Part shown: in pieces, positions 34,226 through 45,893 of the stretch | How the letters are laid out: each line of letters starts with the position of its first letter | Position numbering within the stretch: the first letter of the stretch is position 1 | Source: Auriscalpium vulgare | Lineage: Eukaryota; Basidiomycota; Agaricomycetes; Russulales; Auriscalpiaceae | Direction: 5' to 3' | Length of the DNA stretch: 64,000 nt | Assembly (NCBI GenBank): GCA_019915015.1 | Contig: JAHBBC010000008.1 | Location: forward strand, 620,001 to 684,000 | Program-made: the position numbers and the translations under genes | Notes under the pieces: model-generated | What the model was told of the DNA's origin: nothing | Seen by the model: only the letters and a program-made list of their open reading frames with translations | Databases searched by the model: none

Positions 34226-36402
34226 ATGGATTCTGCTTATTTCCATAAGAGTGAGCGGCGCCCGTCGTTCCCTTCCGCTACGAGTGCTGAGCGTTTCCCG
34301 CAGAGATCGTCGACCTGAGCGACGCCGAGCTCGTTGCCCTCGGGTTCCAGGGCGAAGGTGAGCCCTTCGTTATTACACACGTCCCTCTCTCACTCATTGT
34401 TGCCCGTCCACCTTATAGACGCTGCTCCGGGGATCAAACGTATCGTCGACATGGTGAGGGCACACCCCGAAAACCTAGGCAGTGAGTCTCTTTTTTTTGC
34501 GCGTTGCATTTCCCATCTACCCACACCTTTCTCCGTCTCCAGCCATGACCTGCTACATGGTTGACTGTGTCAGGCGCAAGTACCAGATCAACGCTCGCCC
34601 ACAAGTCGCTACTAAGCCGCCCGCCTCGTCTACCTCTCCCGTCCTCAGCGAGGACCAGCCGCCCAACCCGGAGCTCAGCAACGACTCAGACGCCCGCACT
34701 GTCGTCGCCCCAGACGTGATCTCCGAGTACGAGAGGAACTGCTGGTACCGCGGCATCTCCGGCGACCCTCCCAAGCTCATGTGGCGTTCCGATCTCGCGA
34801 CCAACCCCTTCCCCGTCCGACCGCCTGGAGCCCGCTTCTTCACGATTCCCACCAAGACTGCCCACGGCGTTTTCAACACACCGCTCAACGACGTGTGGGA
34901 CGATACCGTCGCTCCTCAGATCCTGGCGTCGATAAAGGCGCACGGCATCAAGTACTCTGCGCTCAAGACGGCTCGCTTCTCGTCCGTTGAATACGGCGAG
35001 GACGGAGAACTCGAAACGTTTGGCCCCGTCGTTGTGTAGATCGCTGTTCGTCCCAACACAACCACCGCCGGGGCCGTTCGCGATGCCACGCCAGACATCC
35101 TCCGCGTCCTCGCTGATGCCCAGATCACCGATGTCGTCGTCGAGTGGTACGAGGGGTCGGTCGTCAGGCTGGCAGGCCCACCTCTGATAAGCGTCGAGCA
35201 GAAAATGATCAGCCCCGAGTTCGGCCTCAATCACCCGTTCAACACCGGCCTAGGCATCCCTGTCGCTAGGCATTCCGACGACGCGGAGGGCACGCTCACG
35301 CTCCTGTTCAAGGAGATGAAGACGAGGAGCGGCGAGCCCAGCGAGAGGATCCTAGCCCTCACCAGCAAACACGTCGCCTCTGTCGACACCACCACCGATT
35401 ACGAGTTCGACGGGGCCAACCCTCAGCACATCCTCGTCTGTGGTGATCGCCGTTTCGCCCGTGCCGTCGTCGAGATCGGGAAAGTCCTCAACGATGGGCT
35501 CTACGCCGCCGCACGGCTTTCCGAAGCTATCAAGGCCTTGGAGTCGAAGTTGTGCACGCCAAAGGAGGAGGAAACCCTGAAACACAACAAGAGCAACTTG
35601 AACAACCTGAACAAGGTCAACCCCGCTCTCCAAACCTTCTTCGACAAAGTCAAAGCCGACTGGCAAGATGCCAACAGCCGCAGGTTAGGCGTTGTCGACT
35701 GGGCTCCCAAGATATCCGTCAGCGTCGACGACCGCCACTACACTCGCGACATCGCCACGTTCGCGGTCGATAGGGAGAAGCTCGAGAATTTTGAGCGTAA
35801 CACCATCGATCTAGGTGTGTTCCGTCCCGTCTTCTCCTTCGCTCCAATCACTCTCACTAATATTCGGCCCTTCAGGAAACCAATACACCGCTTCTGAGCT
35901 CGAGGACCTCTTCTGGCCCGTCGCTGCCTTTTGGGAGGACAGGAAGATCCCAAACGACCTCCAACTACCCGTCCGTTGCGTTCTTCCTTACGAACAAGTC
36001 ATCACACCAGACACGAAGGACAAGAATGGTGAACCCCTATACATCGTCGGCAAGTTCGGCAACACGACCAAGCTTACCTTGGGCCGCTACTCGGGCATGG
36101 ACGCCTATATATGCACCGACCTGGGACTCGAGTCCAGGGAAGTGGCAGTCTACAACCATGGCAAGTATTCTGGCGGCTTTCCGGACCACGGCAACTCGGA
36201 CTTTTCCGACCACGGCGACTCGGGCTCCCTTATCTTCACGGGCGACGGTGACGCGCTCGCCATCCTGCACTCAGGAATGCCTCGAGGCATGGACAATGAC
36301 AACCACGTCACCTTCGGTACGCCCATGTGGTGGGTTATCAAGCAGATACTTGTCAAGTATCCCTTCGCCGAGTTCTACGGCATCACCCACAGCCTCGACT
36401 GA
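34226..36402 (+). pseudogene. trypsin-like protein T1 with one in-frame TAG
   Basis: Five exons (34226-34250, 34304-34357, 34419-34481, 34543-35814, 35876-36402) join in frame to 646 sense positions, interrupted only by TAG at 35037-35039. Paralog T2 has TGG (Trp) there inside the conserved VVVWIAVRPNTT block, so one G to A change created the stop. The C-terminal half has peptidase S1-like features: ALTSKHVASVD (candidate catalytic His) and DHGDSGSLIF (Ser nucleophile motif GDSG), with coiled-coil-like helices between. The N-terminal module (IVDLSDAELVALGF, TMTCYMVDCVRRKYQ) is family specific. The role is unknown; no signal peptide is seen, so it is probably intracellular. Before the LINE insertion it lay head to head with K1 at about 750 bp. 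Confidence 0.72.
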
Positions 36403-37157
36403 GCGCAATCCCATCCAAGCGCCGTCCTCGTCCTTCCCCCCACTGTCCTTTCTCGTGTTCTTATGTTTCTTTCGACTTGTCTTGTTGATTGGCTTCTTGT
36501 ATCGTCAGTAGACGCGGGTCTTGACTCTCGGTTTGCTGCGAGATGTTTGTCCCTTTTCTCTCAATCCTTTCATGCCAGTAGCTGACAATCCTTATCGGTG
36601 TGCTCTTTGGCGGATTGCTCGCTTCGTTTGTTCCTTCGACGTCGTCTCGGCTCTCGGAGATGGTGGATGTCTTGACTTGGTTCGTTCTCCATCGTCTACT
36701 TCGTATCTTACCACGAACGACCTTGACGTCTAGGCACTGGATTGTCTACTTCTCGCTCAGGTTTGTCTGCCCTGTTTCCCGTTTCTCAATACGTGCAACT
36801 CAGAGCTTTCGTCTATATAGCCTCCCGTCGCGTAAACTCGCAACCTCGTTCGCCCTGAGCGCTGTTTCTAGTCTCGACTGTTACTATCGCCCCCTCCCCT
36901 CCCTCTCGAGTCGATCCCTCGACCTACAGTGCAAAGAAGACGTGACAAACGCTGCTAGAGGTCAACACACACTTGAATACAGCCCGTCCTTTCTGCCTTG
37001 ACAACCGCTCCAGCACCGACGGCACAAGCCAGCAAAATCCCAACACGCAGTGACGCAACGCACAATATCACAACCACCCATGACGCAGTGCAGAGCACGA
37101 TGCCCGCAGCTCAGCCACGAGAGAAATTCGCACTACATTACCTATTGCAAAGGTGAC
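36403..37157. other. intergenic, T1 3' flank
   Basis: Pyrimidine-rich DNA downstream of T1, likely its 3' UTR followed by spacer to K2 (convergent). No gene supported. Confidence 0.4.
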
Positions 37158-37976
37158 CTAGGATAGACTACTTACTCTGCCTGCATTCGAGTTATCGTAG
37201 TCGCGTTCATCCCGAGGCATAGGTACAGCGGGTGTACGCGTCGCAATGTACCCTGTCGTGCGATAGACGTGTCGAATCCACCTAAACAAGCCCACGATCG
37301 ACGAGTCTTTCTTGCCGACGAGGCGCGAGCAGCGCGCTGCTGACAAGCGCGAGGCGACGACGCCGATCGGCAGCCGCATGCTCGGGTCGGCGTGGCACAT
37401 GTCCGCAGCAAGCGGCGCGAGGAAGTCAGAGCCGTGATAGTTCTGTCCCAAAGCCCATTAGAACGTGTGATGCGGAATGATTTGATGATACTCGTACCTC
37501 GATGAAATCTGTACGCAGCATGTTTCCCAGGTAGTAGATGTCCGTCTGGAATGGATTGTGAAGCGGGCAGTCAGGATAGCCGTCATATTCCGGCACGAGA
37601 ATAACCTGCTGTCCGTCAGTCATACGTGTCGCATCGATGACGATCGGAGACTGCGAGGCTTAGTTGCGTAATTCCGATGCTTCATGGCCACTCACCATAT
37701 CTTCGTCTCTCTGCCAATCTTCGAACCAGCTGTGCGGCAGCTTCCAACGAGACCCGGAGAACTTCCTGTCCTTGTGATATCGAGGGCGATGTAACCAGCT
37801 GCCTCTATCTTCTTCTGGTTACCAGTCCAGTCTCTTTCAGCCGGCTCACGATGCCCAGGGTCTGCGAGCGTGGCCCTGTGCAGAGCTCTGCCTATTGCTT
37901 TATGCTCGGCGAGCATGCGCTCCATTTCAGCCTCTTGATCGGCAGTGCCCAAGTTTGAGGAGGGTGCGGGGGACAT
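37158..37976 (-). pseudogene. kinase-like K2, catalytic core deleted
   Basis: The ATG at 37976 opens the family N-terminal domain (TLADPGHREPAERDW, then IEAAGY). Compared with relatives, four bases (GCTT) are missing after the AAGYM-coding position, which shifts the frame. In the second exon the N-lobe start (DATRMTDGQQVIL) is joined in frame to the post-DFG loop (VPEYDGYPDCPLHNPFQTD), so the whole segment from the catalytic Lys through HRD and DFG is gone. The C-terminal tail (FRWIRHVYRTTGYI) is kept. No kinase can be made. It could be a simple decayed copy; the in-frame join of N- and C-terminal domains is curious. Confidence 0.75.
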
Positions 37977-38720
37977 GGTACAATGTGGGAAAGGGGACGT
38001 GAAGGAGACGTCGCCACAGTACGGTGTTATTTCAAGCTCTGAAAACAAAAGTGACCGAGCGTCAATCACCACCAAAAAACAAGAGCACCCTTGCTGATTG
38101 GACATCAGTACAATTAGAGATGTTCGCCATCTGCACACTCTTCCTATACTGGGCTGAAGGACATGTGAGCGCACAGAATAAAAGGCGCTCATAGTTTATC
38201 AACCTACCCGGAGAGTCTATGACCTGGAAGACACCGAGACACCTGAGTGCTGTGTGAATAAGGGCATCAAATCGTACTCGGATCCAGCGCGTCGCTTCAC
38301 CTTGAATCCTCATCAAAACGCGAGACGGACTCCGCAACGCCAAGGCCACACCCGGGCCACGCGCCGAGGATACACCAAACCAAGTGCGATTTATGTCAAT
38401 ATAGCATACGAAGCACACAGATCAGTCAGCACAAAAACAGCACTTAATCAGCGACTCCCGACAAAAATCTACTCTGCCTTGACGGAGGTGCCTTGGTGGC
38501 GGTCATCCCGAGGCATGGGCACAGCGGGAGTGCGTGTAATTATGTACCCGGTCGTTCGGTAGAGGTGGCGAATTCAACCTGAACGGACCCATGATGAAAG
38601 AATCCTTCCTGCCGACAAGGCGCGAGCGCAGTTTCCACGTCGTCAACGCGCCGGTCACCTCAGCGAAACGCGAAGCGACGACCCCGATCGGCGGCCGCAT
38701 GCTTGGGTCTTCTTGGCACA
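37977..38720. repeat. inverted duplicate of 42.6-43.3 kb (K2/K3 spacer)
   Basis: Read on the minus strand, the 3' end of K3, the spacer and the K2 start match the plus-strand stretch of about 42600-43291 that precedes K4. A shared feature is a block with ACTCCGCAACGCCAAGGCCA. The match includes the kinase C-terminal coding part at one edge and the ATG region at the other. Confidence 0.7.
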
Positions 38721-39884
38721 TGTCCGCAACGAGAGGCTCGAGAAATTCAAAGCCATAGTATTTCTGGTGCGAAGAGTGAGAACGCTTATTGCTCATGTAC
38801 GCGCACGAGAATCATACCTGTGTGAAATCGGTTCGCAGCATGTTTCCAATGTAGTAGATGTCGGTCTGGAAGGGATTGTGGCGCGGGTGATTAAGATAAT
38901 CGCGAAATTCCGGTACAGACTTGTCGCCGCCACGGACAGCAACATCCACCGGAGTCCCGCGTGCAGGATCGTAATAGCGGGACAAGCCAAAGTCGATGAG
39001 GTAGTAGCGTGGAGGGCGCTGTGTGCGTGTGTACGACTTTGCGAACCAGTGAAAGTTCTTGGTGCGGTTCAATTTGACTGGGTGAAAGGAGTTCGGGTAC
39101 ATCCCGCTTGGCTCGAGGACGATGTTTTGACCAGTGCAATCTCTGTGCGCAGTCAGAAGGTTCCAGCGTGTTGATTACACCTTACAGACCTGTGAGCGAT
39201 GTGAAGCTCGTGCATTAGTTCAATGCCCTGTGATGGATGATTAGCATCGTTGTCACACTTCGACGGATGAGATCGCGGACCTCAATTATCTGCGTGGCGA
39301 ATGCAACGACCTCTCCGAACGTCCTGAATCGTGGATTGTCGTAGGGACGCATTCTTGGAATGACGTGGATAGTCAATTGACTCTCCTCTAGGCACACTGA
39401 GTCCATGAGGCGGATGCAGTGATTCTTGGGATTCTCCCTGTACTGCTCCGAGGAGAACAGCTTCAACGTGACAAGTTCCTCGCCTGTGTCCTTTGCATGC
39501 TGCCGTTTGAGCATAACCTGCTTCCCATCCGACATACGTGTGGCATCTATGACGAGCGGAGACTGAGAAGGTCAGTTGCATGAATTCGGATGTTTCATTG
39601 TCACTCACAATCTGGGTGACTTGCCAATCCTCGAACCAGCTGCGCGGCAGATTCCACCGAGGCTGAGAAAACTTCCAATCCTCACGATAGCGAGGGCGAA
39701 GCATGTAACCAGCTGCCTCTATTTGCTTCTGATGCCGAGTCCAGTAGCGTTCACCAGGTCCACGGTGCCCAGGGTCTGCGTGCATGAGACGGGACATTTC
39801 GGCAGACTCTTCGTTCTGCAAGGCAATCTGGCGCGCCATTTCACCCTCTTCATCGTCTTCTTTGGCTGACGTTGGGCGGGACAT
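38503..39884 (-). CDS. kinase-like protein K3, frameshifted C-terminus
   Basis: Five exons (39884-39609, 39562-39281, 39227-39190, 39142-38818, 38763-38503) give 393 residues. It is very close to K1: same domain order, Lys in KQVMLKRQ, HR plus DCTGQN, YYLIDFGLSRYYD and the RGGDKSVPE loop. Near 38570-38580 an extra base replaces the normal FRWIRHVY tail with FRLNSPPLPND and an early stop; the original end would be about 38470. The kinase core is intact, so a protein with an altered tail could still be made. A 742-bp flank shared in inverted form with K4 lies downstream. Confidence 0.75.
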
Positions 39885-40361
39885 GGTAAAATATGGGAAG
39901 AGGTGGTGAAGGAGACGTCGCCGATGCAGGTATTATGTCAAGCTCTGAAAACAAAAGCGAGCGAGCGTCAATCACTATCAGAGAACAAGAGCACCCTATT
40001 GGAGATCGATATAATCAGAGATGTTCGGAATCTGCCCTCAGAAGAAAGCCTTCCCATGCTGGGCTGAAGGACGACATGTGAGCAGACGTAACAAAAGGCG
40101 GTGATTGTTGATCGACCTACAGGGCAGAGGATGTTACGACCAGAAGAAACAAGCGAGCTGGGTGCTGCTGGAAATATGTCAGTCCCTTCGCACCTTGACC
40201 ACGCCTCCGACGCCTACCCCACGAGCCACGAAAACCGCAAGACGCAACGCCAAACCACGCGGCGACGATACACAACCCAAGTGTGATTGCTATATCGCAC
40301 ACGATACACACGGCGCAACCATCATACAAAACCGCACTCCTGTCCACGCCGCTCGAGCGCC

Positions 40362-42143
40362 CTACTCTTCAACCTCTTCCCCGCCGGCGTCTGCGCCTGG
40401 TGACAGTCCCCGGAGCTCGTACGGCACACGCGGCTGCGGTGGCGGGAGGGGCAAAGGCGGCGAGCTTTGCGCACCGTCGCCGTCGACTGCGTCCTCCGCC
40501 GCGTCGCGCCCTCTCCGCGAGCTGCCGACCATCGAGACGTGCCATGAGAGCGACTCGGGTGGGCGCACGCCACCCCGGCGCAGGCGCGGGGCCGACGGGG
40601 GCGCGGTGGGCGGAGGCGGATGGCTGGCGGCGTCGGGCGACGCTGACCGGGACGGTGACGCGACCGACAGGGGCGGGAGCCACGAGAATCGTTCCCTCGA
40701 CGATCCGCGCTCTTGTGCGGGTGCGTGCGCCGAGGAGGTAGATGCAGATGGCGCATGCGGCGCGTCGGACGGCTGCGACCATGGGAGATCGAGGCGGCGC
40801 ATCGGCGGGAAGAATCGACGCGGAGGCACAGAGGTGACCTGTAAGGTCGTCATCGCAGGGGCACCAGTCGCTTGAGGTGTTGTCGCGGACGTCTCCTCGC
40901 GTGTGGACGAGCGGCGGCGTGTGGTGAACTCGTGGAAGTCCATTGTACGAGAGCGGGCGGGCGGGCGGCGGATGGACGGCTGGCGTGAGAGGGAGGCGCT
41001 TCCCGGGCCGGACGGCGCGGGCGGCCAGGACCATCCTGCGCCTACGCCGGTAGATGGCGGCATCCACGTCGCCCAGTCGTCGTGGCCCGACGTAGACTGC
41101 GCATGTCCTTGGGCCTGCGCGTGTTGCGTGCGATATGCCCTTGCGGCGAAATGGCGTGCGCGAGACGTGTACGGCCCAGCGTGTTCGGTCGAGACTGCAA
41201 ACATCGGTAAGAGGTGCGGAGATAAGGAGCGCACGAGTGAGAATCGTACCATATGACGGGCTTGCATAGGCTTCGTGTAGTTCTGAGTTGAGGCGTGCAC
41301 CCTCAGGGTCAAGGAGGCTGTCGAGGGAGGCATCGGTCTCGGAGTCCATGTCCATCTCTTCCGGTGGCGCGGCGAGATAGTCGGTGAGGTTGAGCGAGGC
41401 ACGACGGCCGAGAAGACCCCGCACGCTACGATCGCGGTGGACACGATTTGGTGCTGCGAGTAGGCGCAGCCCCTTGGCGGTGCGGTCGGCGATGAGGCGC
41501 CGCTCAGCGGCAGCCTGTCGGGTACGGCGGTCGGCCATTTCCTGCGATTGCGCTCCGGTCAGAGTGTGGGGACTGAAAGACAGCGTGCCACGCACTTTTA
41601 CGAGGAGCTCGGTGATTGATGTTGTGAACGAGTCGCCGGGATCCAAGTCCTCGACGAAGGACTCGTAGGTAATGCTCGGTTCGCCCTTATCGAGCTTCGA
41701 GCGCTTGACTGCGCCAGCACTGCACGCCAAGACAGAAGAGAGGCAAAACCGCAAGACATCAGCGACCCCCAAGGGCGATAAAGGACAAGGGACAAGAGCG
41801 CGAGTGCGTACACCAGGCTTTTGATCTTCGCGCCGAGGACGTCGTCGTAGTACTCTCCTGTCCTGCATAAGGGGCCGTTGTAAGCACCACAGTGCAGCAT
41901 AACGGCAGTAGTGCGCAAAACATACCATTTTCCCATGATGACAAGCAGACGGTGGAGGTGTGGAGGTCGCGAGGCGGCGACGGCGAGCTCGCTGGGAATC
42001 ACAATGCCTGTTTGCTCGTGTTTGCACAGCTGACTCAACGGTCGCCACCCGACAACCCGCCTCTTCACCTTCCTCTTCCTAGAAACATATTGCTCTACCA
42101 TTCCGGCCTTTGGCACTCCTCCAGAAAGCTGTCGGGAGGCCAT
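40362..42143 (-). CDS. unrecognised protein with Pro/Ser-rich C-terminus
   Basis: Four exons (42143-41926, 41862-41767, 41719-41250, 41194-40362) stay in frame and give 538 residues. A basic N-terminus (YVSRKRKVKRRVVG) is followed by a hydrophobic segment (SLVYALALLSLVLY) that may be a membrane anchor. The middle is charged and helical (MADRRTRQAAAERRLIADR, MDMDSETDASLDSLLDPEG), and the last 270 residues are Pro/Ser/Arg-rich and probably disordered. No family is recognised. The 47-nt second intron is short but has proper ends. Its 3' tail is duplicated in inverted form next to K1 (25268-25660). It may be a membrane-anchored regulatory protein, but this is a guess. Confidence 0.55.
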
Positions 42144-42615
42144 GTGCAATAAAGCTGCTCGAGGAACCTGCCATGATACCGGCTGGCTTCCGAGCCAACG
42201 TCTTCGAGCATCCAGATCGCTTACCGACGCATCTTCCTCAGACAGCTACTCGGAGTCAAAGTTGTCTTGTTTGACTTCGTACTGAGCTTGGCTATTGCTG
42301 CCTATTGAAACATATCAGCTTGACGTTTGAAAAATCTAGCATGGTTGGCGCGATGGCTGGAGGACTTCTGTGAGCGTTGCAATTTTCCAAATCGCACTGA
42401 CAGCGGCCTCTCTCTCCTTCCCCCCTCCAGCCTTTAATATTCGAAATATAATATCCAGCTAACCATCTTTGCGCCACCTGGCGAAGTGCGCTGTTCTCTC
42501 ACAGCAAGTGCGAGTGGTGGTACGTTCCAGGCCGGTGCGATACCAGTACGCATTCTTTCCCTTTCCTATGCTCTGCTCTAATCAGTTATTTTTTTTCAAA
42601 TTGGTACAGCGGGCC

Positions 42616-42816
42616 CCCATCTGCATCGTCGCGTCCCGATTTGTGGACGTGAGCGGCGCGCTGACAACGTGGAAACTGCGCTCACGCCTTGTCGGCAGGG
42701 AGGATTCTTTCATTGTGGGTCCTTTCAGGTGGATTCGCCACGTCTACCGCACGCACGACCGGGTACCCAATCACACGTACTCCCACCACCAAGACACCTC
42801 GAACAAGGCGGGGTAG
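42616..42816 (+). pseudogene. kinase-like C-terminal fragment
   Basis: About 65 codons match the last-exon tail of K1 and K3 (VASRF, GALTTWKLRSRLVG, GPFRWIRHVYRT) with no upstream kinase. It is the edge of the inverted segmental duplication of the K2/K3 region and is not a gene by itself. It keeps the FRWIRHVY frame that K3 has lost. Confidence 0.75.
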
Positions 42817-43290
42817 CTCTTTGTCAAGGCCGAGTCGAGTAGCTGATTTTGTGCTGTTTTGTGTGCTGCCTGAATAGTGTGCTTCGTATGCTCTATTTAA
42901 ATTGCGCTTGGTTTGCGTCTCCTCGGCGCGTGGTGTGGCCTTGGCGTTGCGGAGTGCGCCTCACGTTTTGGTGGGGAATCCGAGTACGTTTTCCTACCCT
43001 TAAGCTCGTTCACACAGCGCCCAGGTGCTGTCGGTGTCTTCTAGGTCATAAGACTCCGGGTAGGTCGAGCAACTATCACTGCCTTTTATTCCGTGCGCTC
43101 ACATGTCGTCCTTTAGGCCAGTATGGGAAAAGTGCAGATTGCGAGCATCTCTAATTGTACCGATGTCCAATCAGCAAGGGTGCTCTTGTTCTTCGGTGGT
43201 GATTGACGCTCGGTCACTTGTGTTTTCAGAGCTTGAAATAACACCGTACTGTGGCGACGTCTCCTTCACGTCCCCTTCCCACATTGTACC

Positions 43291-43985
43291 ATGCCCCTCA
43301 GACCCCCGACAACATCCACCGAAGCCGAAGAAGATGAACTGGCACGCAAGCTTGCCGAGTAAAAAGCACATGCCATCGCTATGCACACGGCCATGCTCGC
43401 AGACCCTGGGCATCGTTATCCTGACGAAGTAGACTGGACAGAGAATCAGAAGGAGATCGGGGCAGCTGGTTACATGCTTCGCCCTCGTTATCACGAAGAT
43501 AGGAAGTTCTCCGGGTATCGGTGGAAGCTGCCGCACAAATGGTTCGAGGACTGGCAGAGGAACGAGCTGATGGTGAGTGGTCATGAAGCGTCGGAATCAC
43601 GCAACTAAGCCTGAGCCTCACAGTCTCCTGTCATCGTCGATGCGACACGTATGACGGATGGAAAGCAGGTTGTTCTCAAAAAGCTTTCTGATGCCCACCC
43701 GCCCGACGAACTTGAGATATCGAAGCTGTTCTCCTCGGAGAAGTACAGGCAGAATCTCAAGAACCACTGCATCCCCCTCTTATTGATGCGGCTCGAGGAC
43801 AGTGAGGCAAGTCTCCTTGTCCTTCCTAGAATGCGGCCGTACAACAACCCGATTCAGGACGTTCGGAGAGGTCGTGGCGTTCGCCACGCAAATAATAGAG
43901 GTGCGCCATCTCATTGCAAGTCTGGCAACGATACTTATCCACCACAGGACCTTGAATTCATGCACGCTCTGGTCATTTTATCTGC
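43291..43985 (+). pseudogene. kinase-like K4, truncated
   Basis: The ATG at 43291 starts the family N-terminal domain, but codon 24 is TAA (43360-43362). Beyond it the frame continues with LADPGHRYPDEVDW, AAGYMLRPRYHEDRKF and FEDWQ, then exon 2 from 43624 (DATRMTDGKQVVLKKL). A net loss of 5 bases before 43860 shifts the N-lobe. The HRD-bearing exon is degraded and no C-lobe follows. It is a dead 5' half. Confidence 0.78.
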
Positions 43986-44121
43986 GCCATCTCAAGTGAA
44001 GCACTTTAGCAGACTAGAATGCAGACGGCATCAATTCCAGGAAGGGGCACAAAATCGGCAACACGTTTGGCATACAAGGAAAAGCGATTATAGCATGACA
44101 TAACGATCGAAACAGCGCCTT

Positions 44122-45344
44122 TCAGTTGCTAGGGATGGGGATACGACAGACCCAACATATATGATTACAGCGAGTGCAAAGAGTCCCCGAAATGAGAAGA
44201 ACCTCAAGTGCGACACACTTTCGGCCATATTCCATAAACGTTGGGGGCGAGTCATGTAGCCTAGAGACACTGTGAGCGTCGCGCGGGTCCATGAAGCTCG
44301 TAATCTGTGGTGGTGTCGTGCACAGGAGCGTGAGGGTGCCCTGCGCGTCGTCGGACTGCTTGGCGATGGTGATGCCTAGGCCGGTGTTGAACGGGTGGTT
44401 GTGTCCGAACTTGGACGCGTGTCTACCAGCCTGACGGCCGGATATCCCTCGTACCATTCGACGACGACATCGGTGATCTGGGCGTCAGCGAGGATGTGGA
44501 GGATGTCTGGCGTGGCATCGCGAACGGCCGCGGCGCTGGTGGTGTTGGGACGAACGGCGATCCACACAACGACGGGGCTGAAAGTTTCAGATTCGTCATC
44601 CGAGTCCTTGCCGTACTCGACGGTCGAGAAGCGAACCGTCTTGAGAGCGGAGTACTTGAGGCCGTGGGCCTTCATCGACGCCAGGATCCGAGGAGCGACG
44701 GTATCCCACACGTCGTTGAGCGGCGTGTTGAAGACGCCGTGGGCATTCTTGGCGGGGATCTTGAAGAAGTTGGTTCCAGGCGGAGGGACGGGGAAGGGGT
44801 TGGTCTCGAGATCGGAACGCCACATAAGCTCGGGAGGGTCGCCGGATATGCCGTGGTACCAGAATTTCATCTCATACTTGGAGATCAGGTCGGGGGCGAC
44901 GACAGTGCGGGCGTCCGAGTCGTTGCTGAGTTCCAAGTAGAGGGTCTCGGCCTCGCTGGGCTTAGGGGGAGCCTTGATCTGGTAATCGCCCCTGACACAG
45001 TCGATCATGAAGCAGGTGAAGGCTAAAAACGGAAGAAGGTGTGAGTAGGTGGGAAATGCAACGCGCAAAAAAAAGGCTAGAGACTCACTGCCATCGGAGT
45101 GTGCCCTTATCCTGTCGACGATATCTTTAATCGCCGGAAGAGCGTCTACAAGGTGGACGGGCAACAACGAGTTAGAGAGGGACGTGTGTGATAACGAAGG
45201 GCTCACTTTCGCCATGGAACCCGAGGGCAATGAGCTCGGCGTCGGTCAGGTCGACGATCTCTGCGGGAAACGCTCAGCACTCGTAACGGAAGGGAACGAC
45301 GGGCGGCACTCACTCTTGTTGTAATAACTTGAAGATGGATCCAT
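44122..45344 (-). pseudogene. trypsin-like T2, truncated
   Basis: The ATG at 45344 begins the same short-exon series as T1 (MDPSSSYYNK, IVDLTDAELIALGF, ALPAIKDIVDRI, TFTCFMIDC), followed by the long middle domain (RTVVAPDLISKYE, HGVFNTPLNDVWD, VVVWIAVRPNTT). After RLVDTR the frame shifts near 44405 and a short GHNHPFNTGLG stretch follows; the catalytic His and GDSG parts are missing. It ends in unrelated sequence. Its intact Trp codon shows that the TAG in T1 is derived. It lies head to head with an orphan kinase start at 45587. Confidence 0.75.
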
Positions 45345-45586
45345 GGCGGGAGAAAACGGTTCACGAGAGGCGATAGCAGAGCAACAGTTTTGAGCGTGCG
45401 CGACTCGTCGGTTCATCGGACTCCGTAACGAAGGGCGCTTTCCCACGTTGCCCCGACGCTGTTTGATCTGATCCACAATGACCGCCGGCCTGCGTTCAAC
45501 CCCTGTTGTTCTCTGCGCGTCTCTCAGAATCTGTGACGCCGCCTTCTCTCTCTTCCCGACTCGCTCGTCAAAATCTCGCTCCAACT

Positions 45587-45631
45587 ATGCCCTTCCGACG
45601 CAATATAACGCCCGCCGAACTAGAAGAATAA
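45587..45631 (+). pseudogene. orphan K6-type kinase start, 14 codons
   Basis: ATG and 13 further codons (MPFRRNITPAELEE) followed by TAA, nearly identical to the first codons of K6 at 48529. The rest of that gene is absent; a hairpin follows at once. It shows that the T2 promoter once served a divergent kinase gene, as for T3/K6. Confidence 0.75.
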
Positions 45632-45640
45632 GGTAGGGTG

Positions 45641-45662
45641 AGTCGGCTGTTCACAGCCGACT
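45641..45662. repeat. 10-bp perfect hairpin at a deletion junction
   Basis: AGTCGGCTGT and its exact complement are separated by two bases. It sits just after the orphan kinase start, where homology to the K6 locus ends, and may mark the breakpoint or the end of a small element. Confidence 0.6.
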
Positions 45663-45893
45663 GACAACAAAGCCAACACCGTAAGAGCCCATCCGAGCCA
45701 TCGGTAGCCACAAATTTGATCCAGCCCGAGGCCAGGATTAGGATAGGCGGTGATGTTGCGAAAACAAAAGGCCTTGTCGACGGTGGGCGGAGGGCCCGGC
45801 GGCGTCCACAATTCGCACGCTGCCGTGCCGCGTGTAACGGGCAGCGGCGTGTTGGTTTATATAAGGCTGCCGTTCTCCCGAGCACCAACTGTC

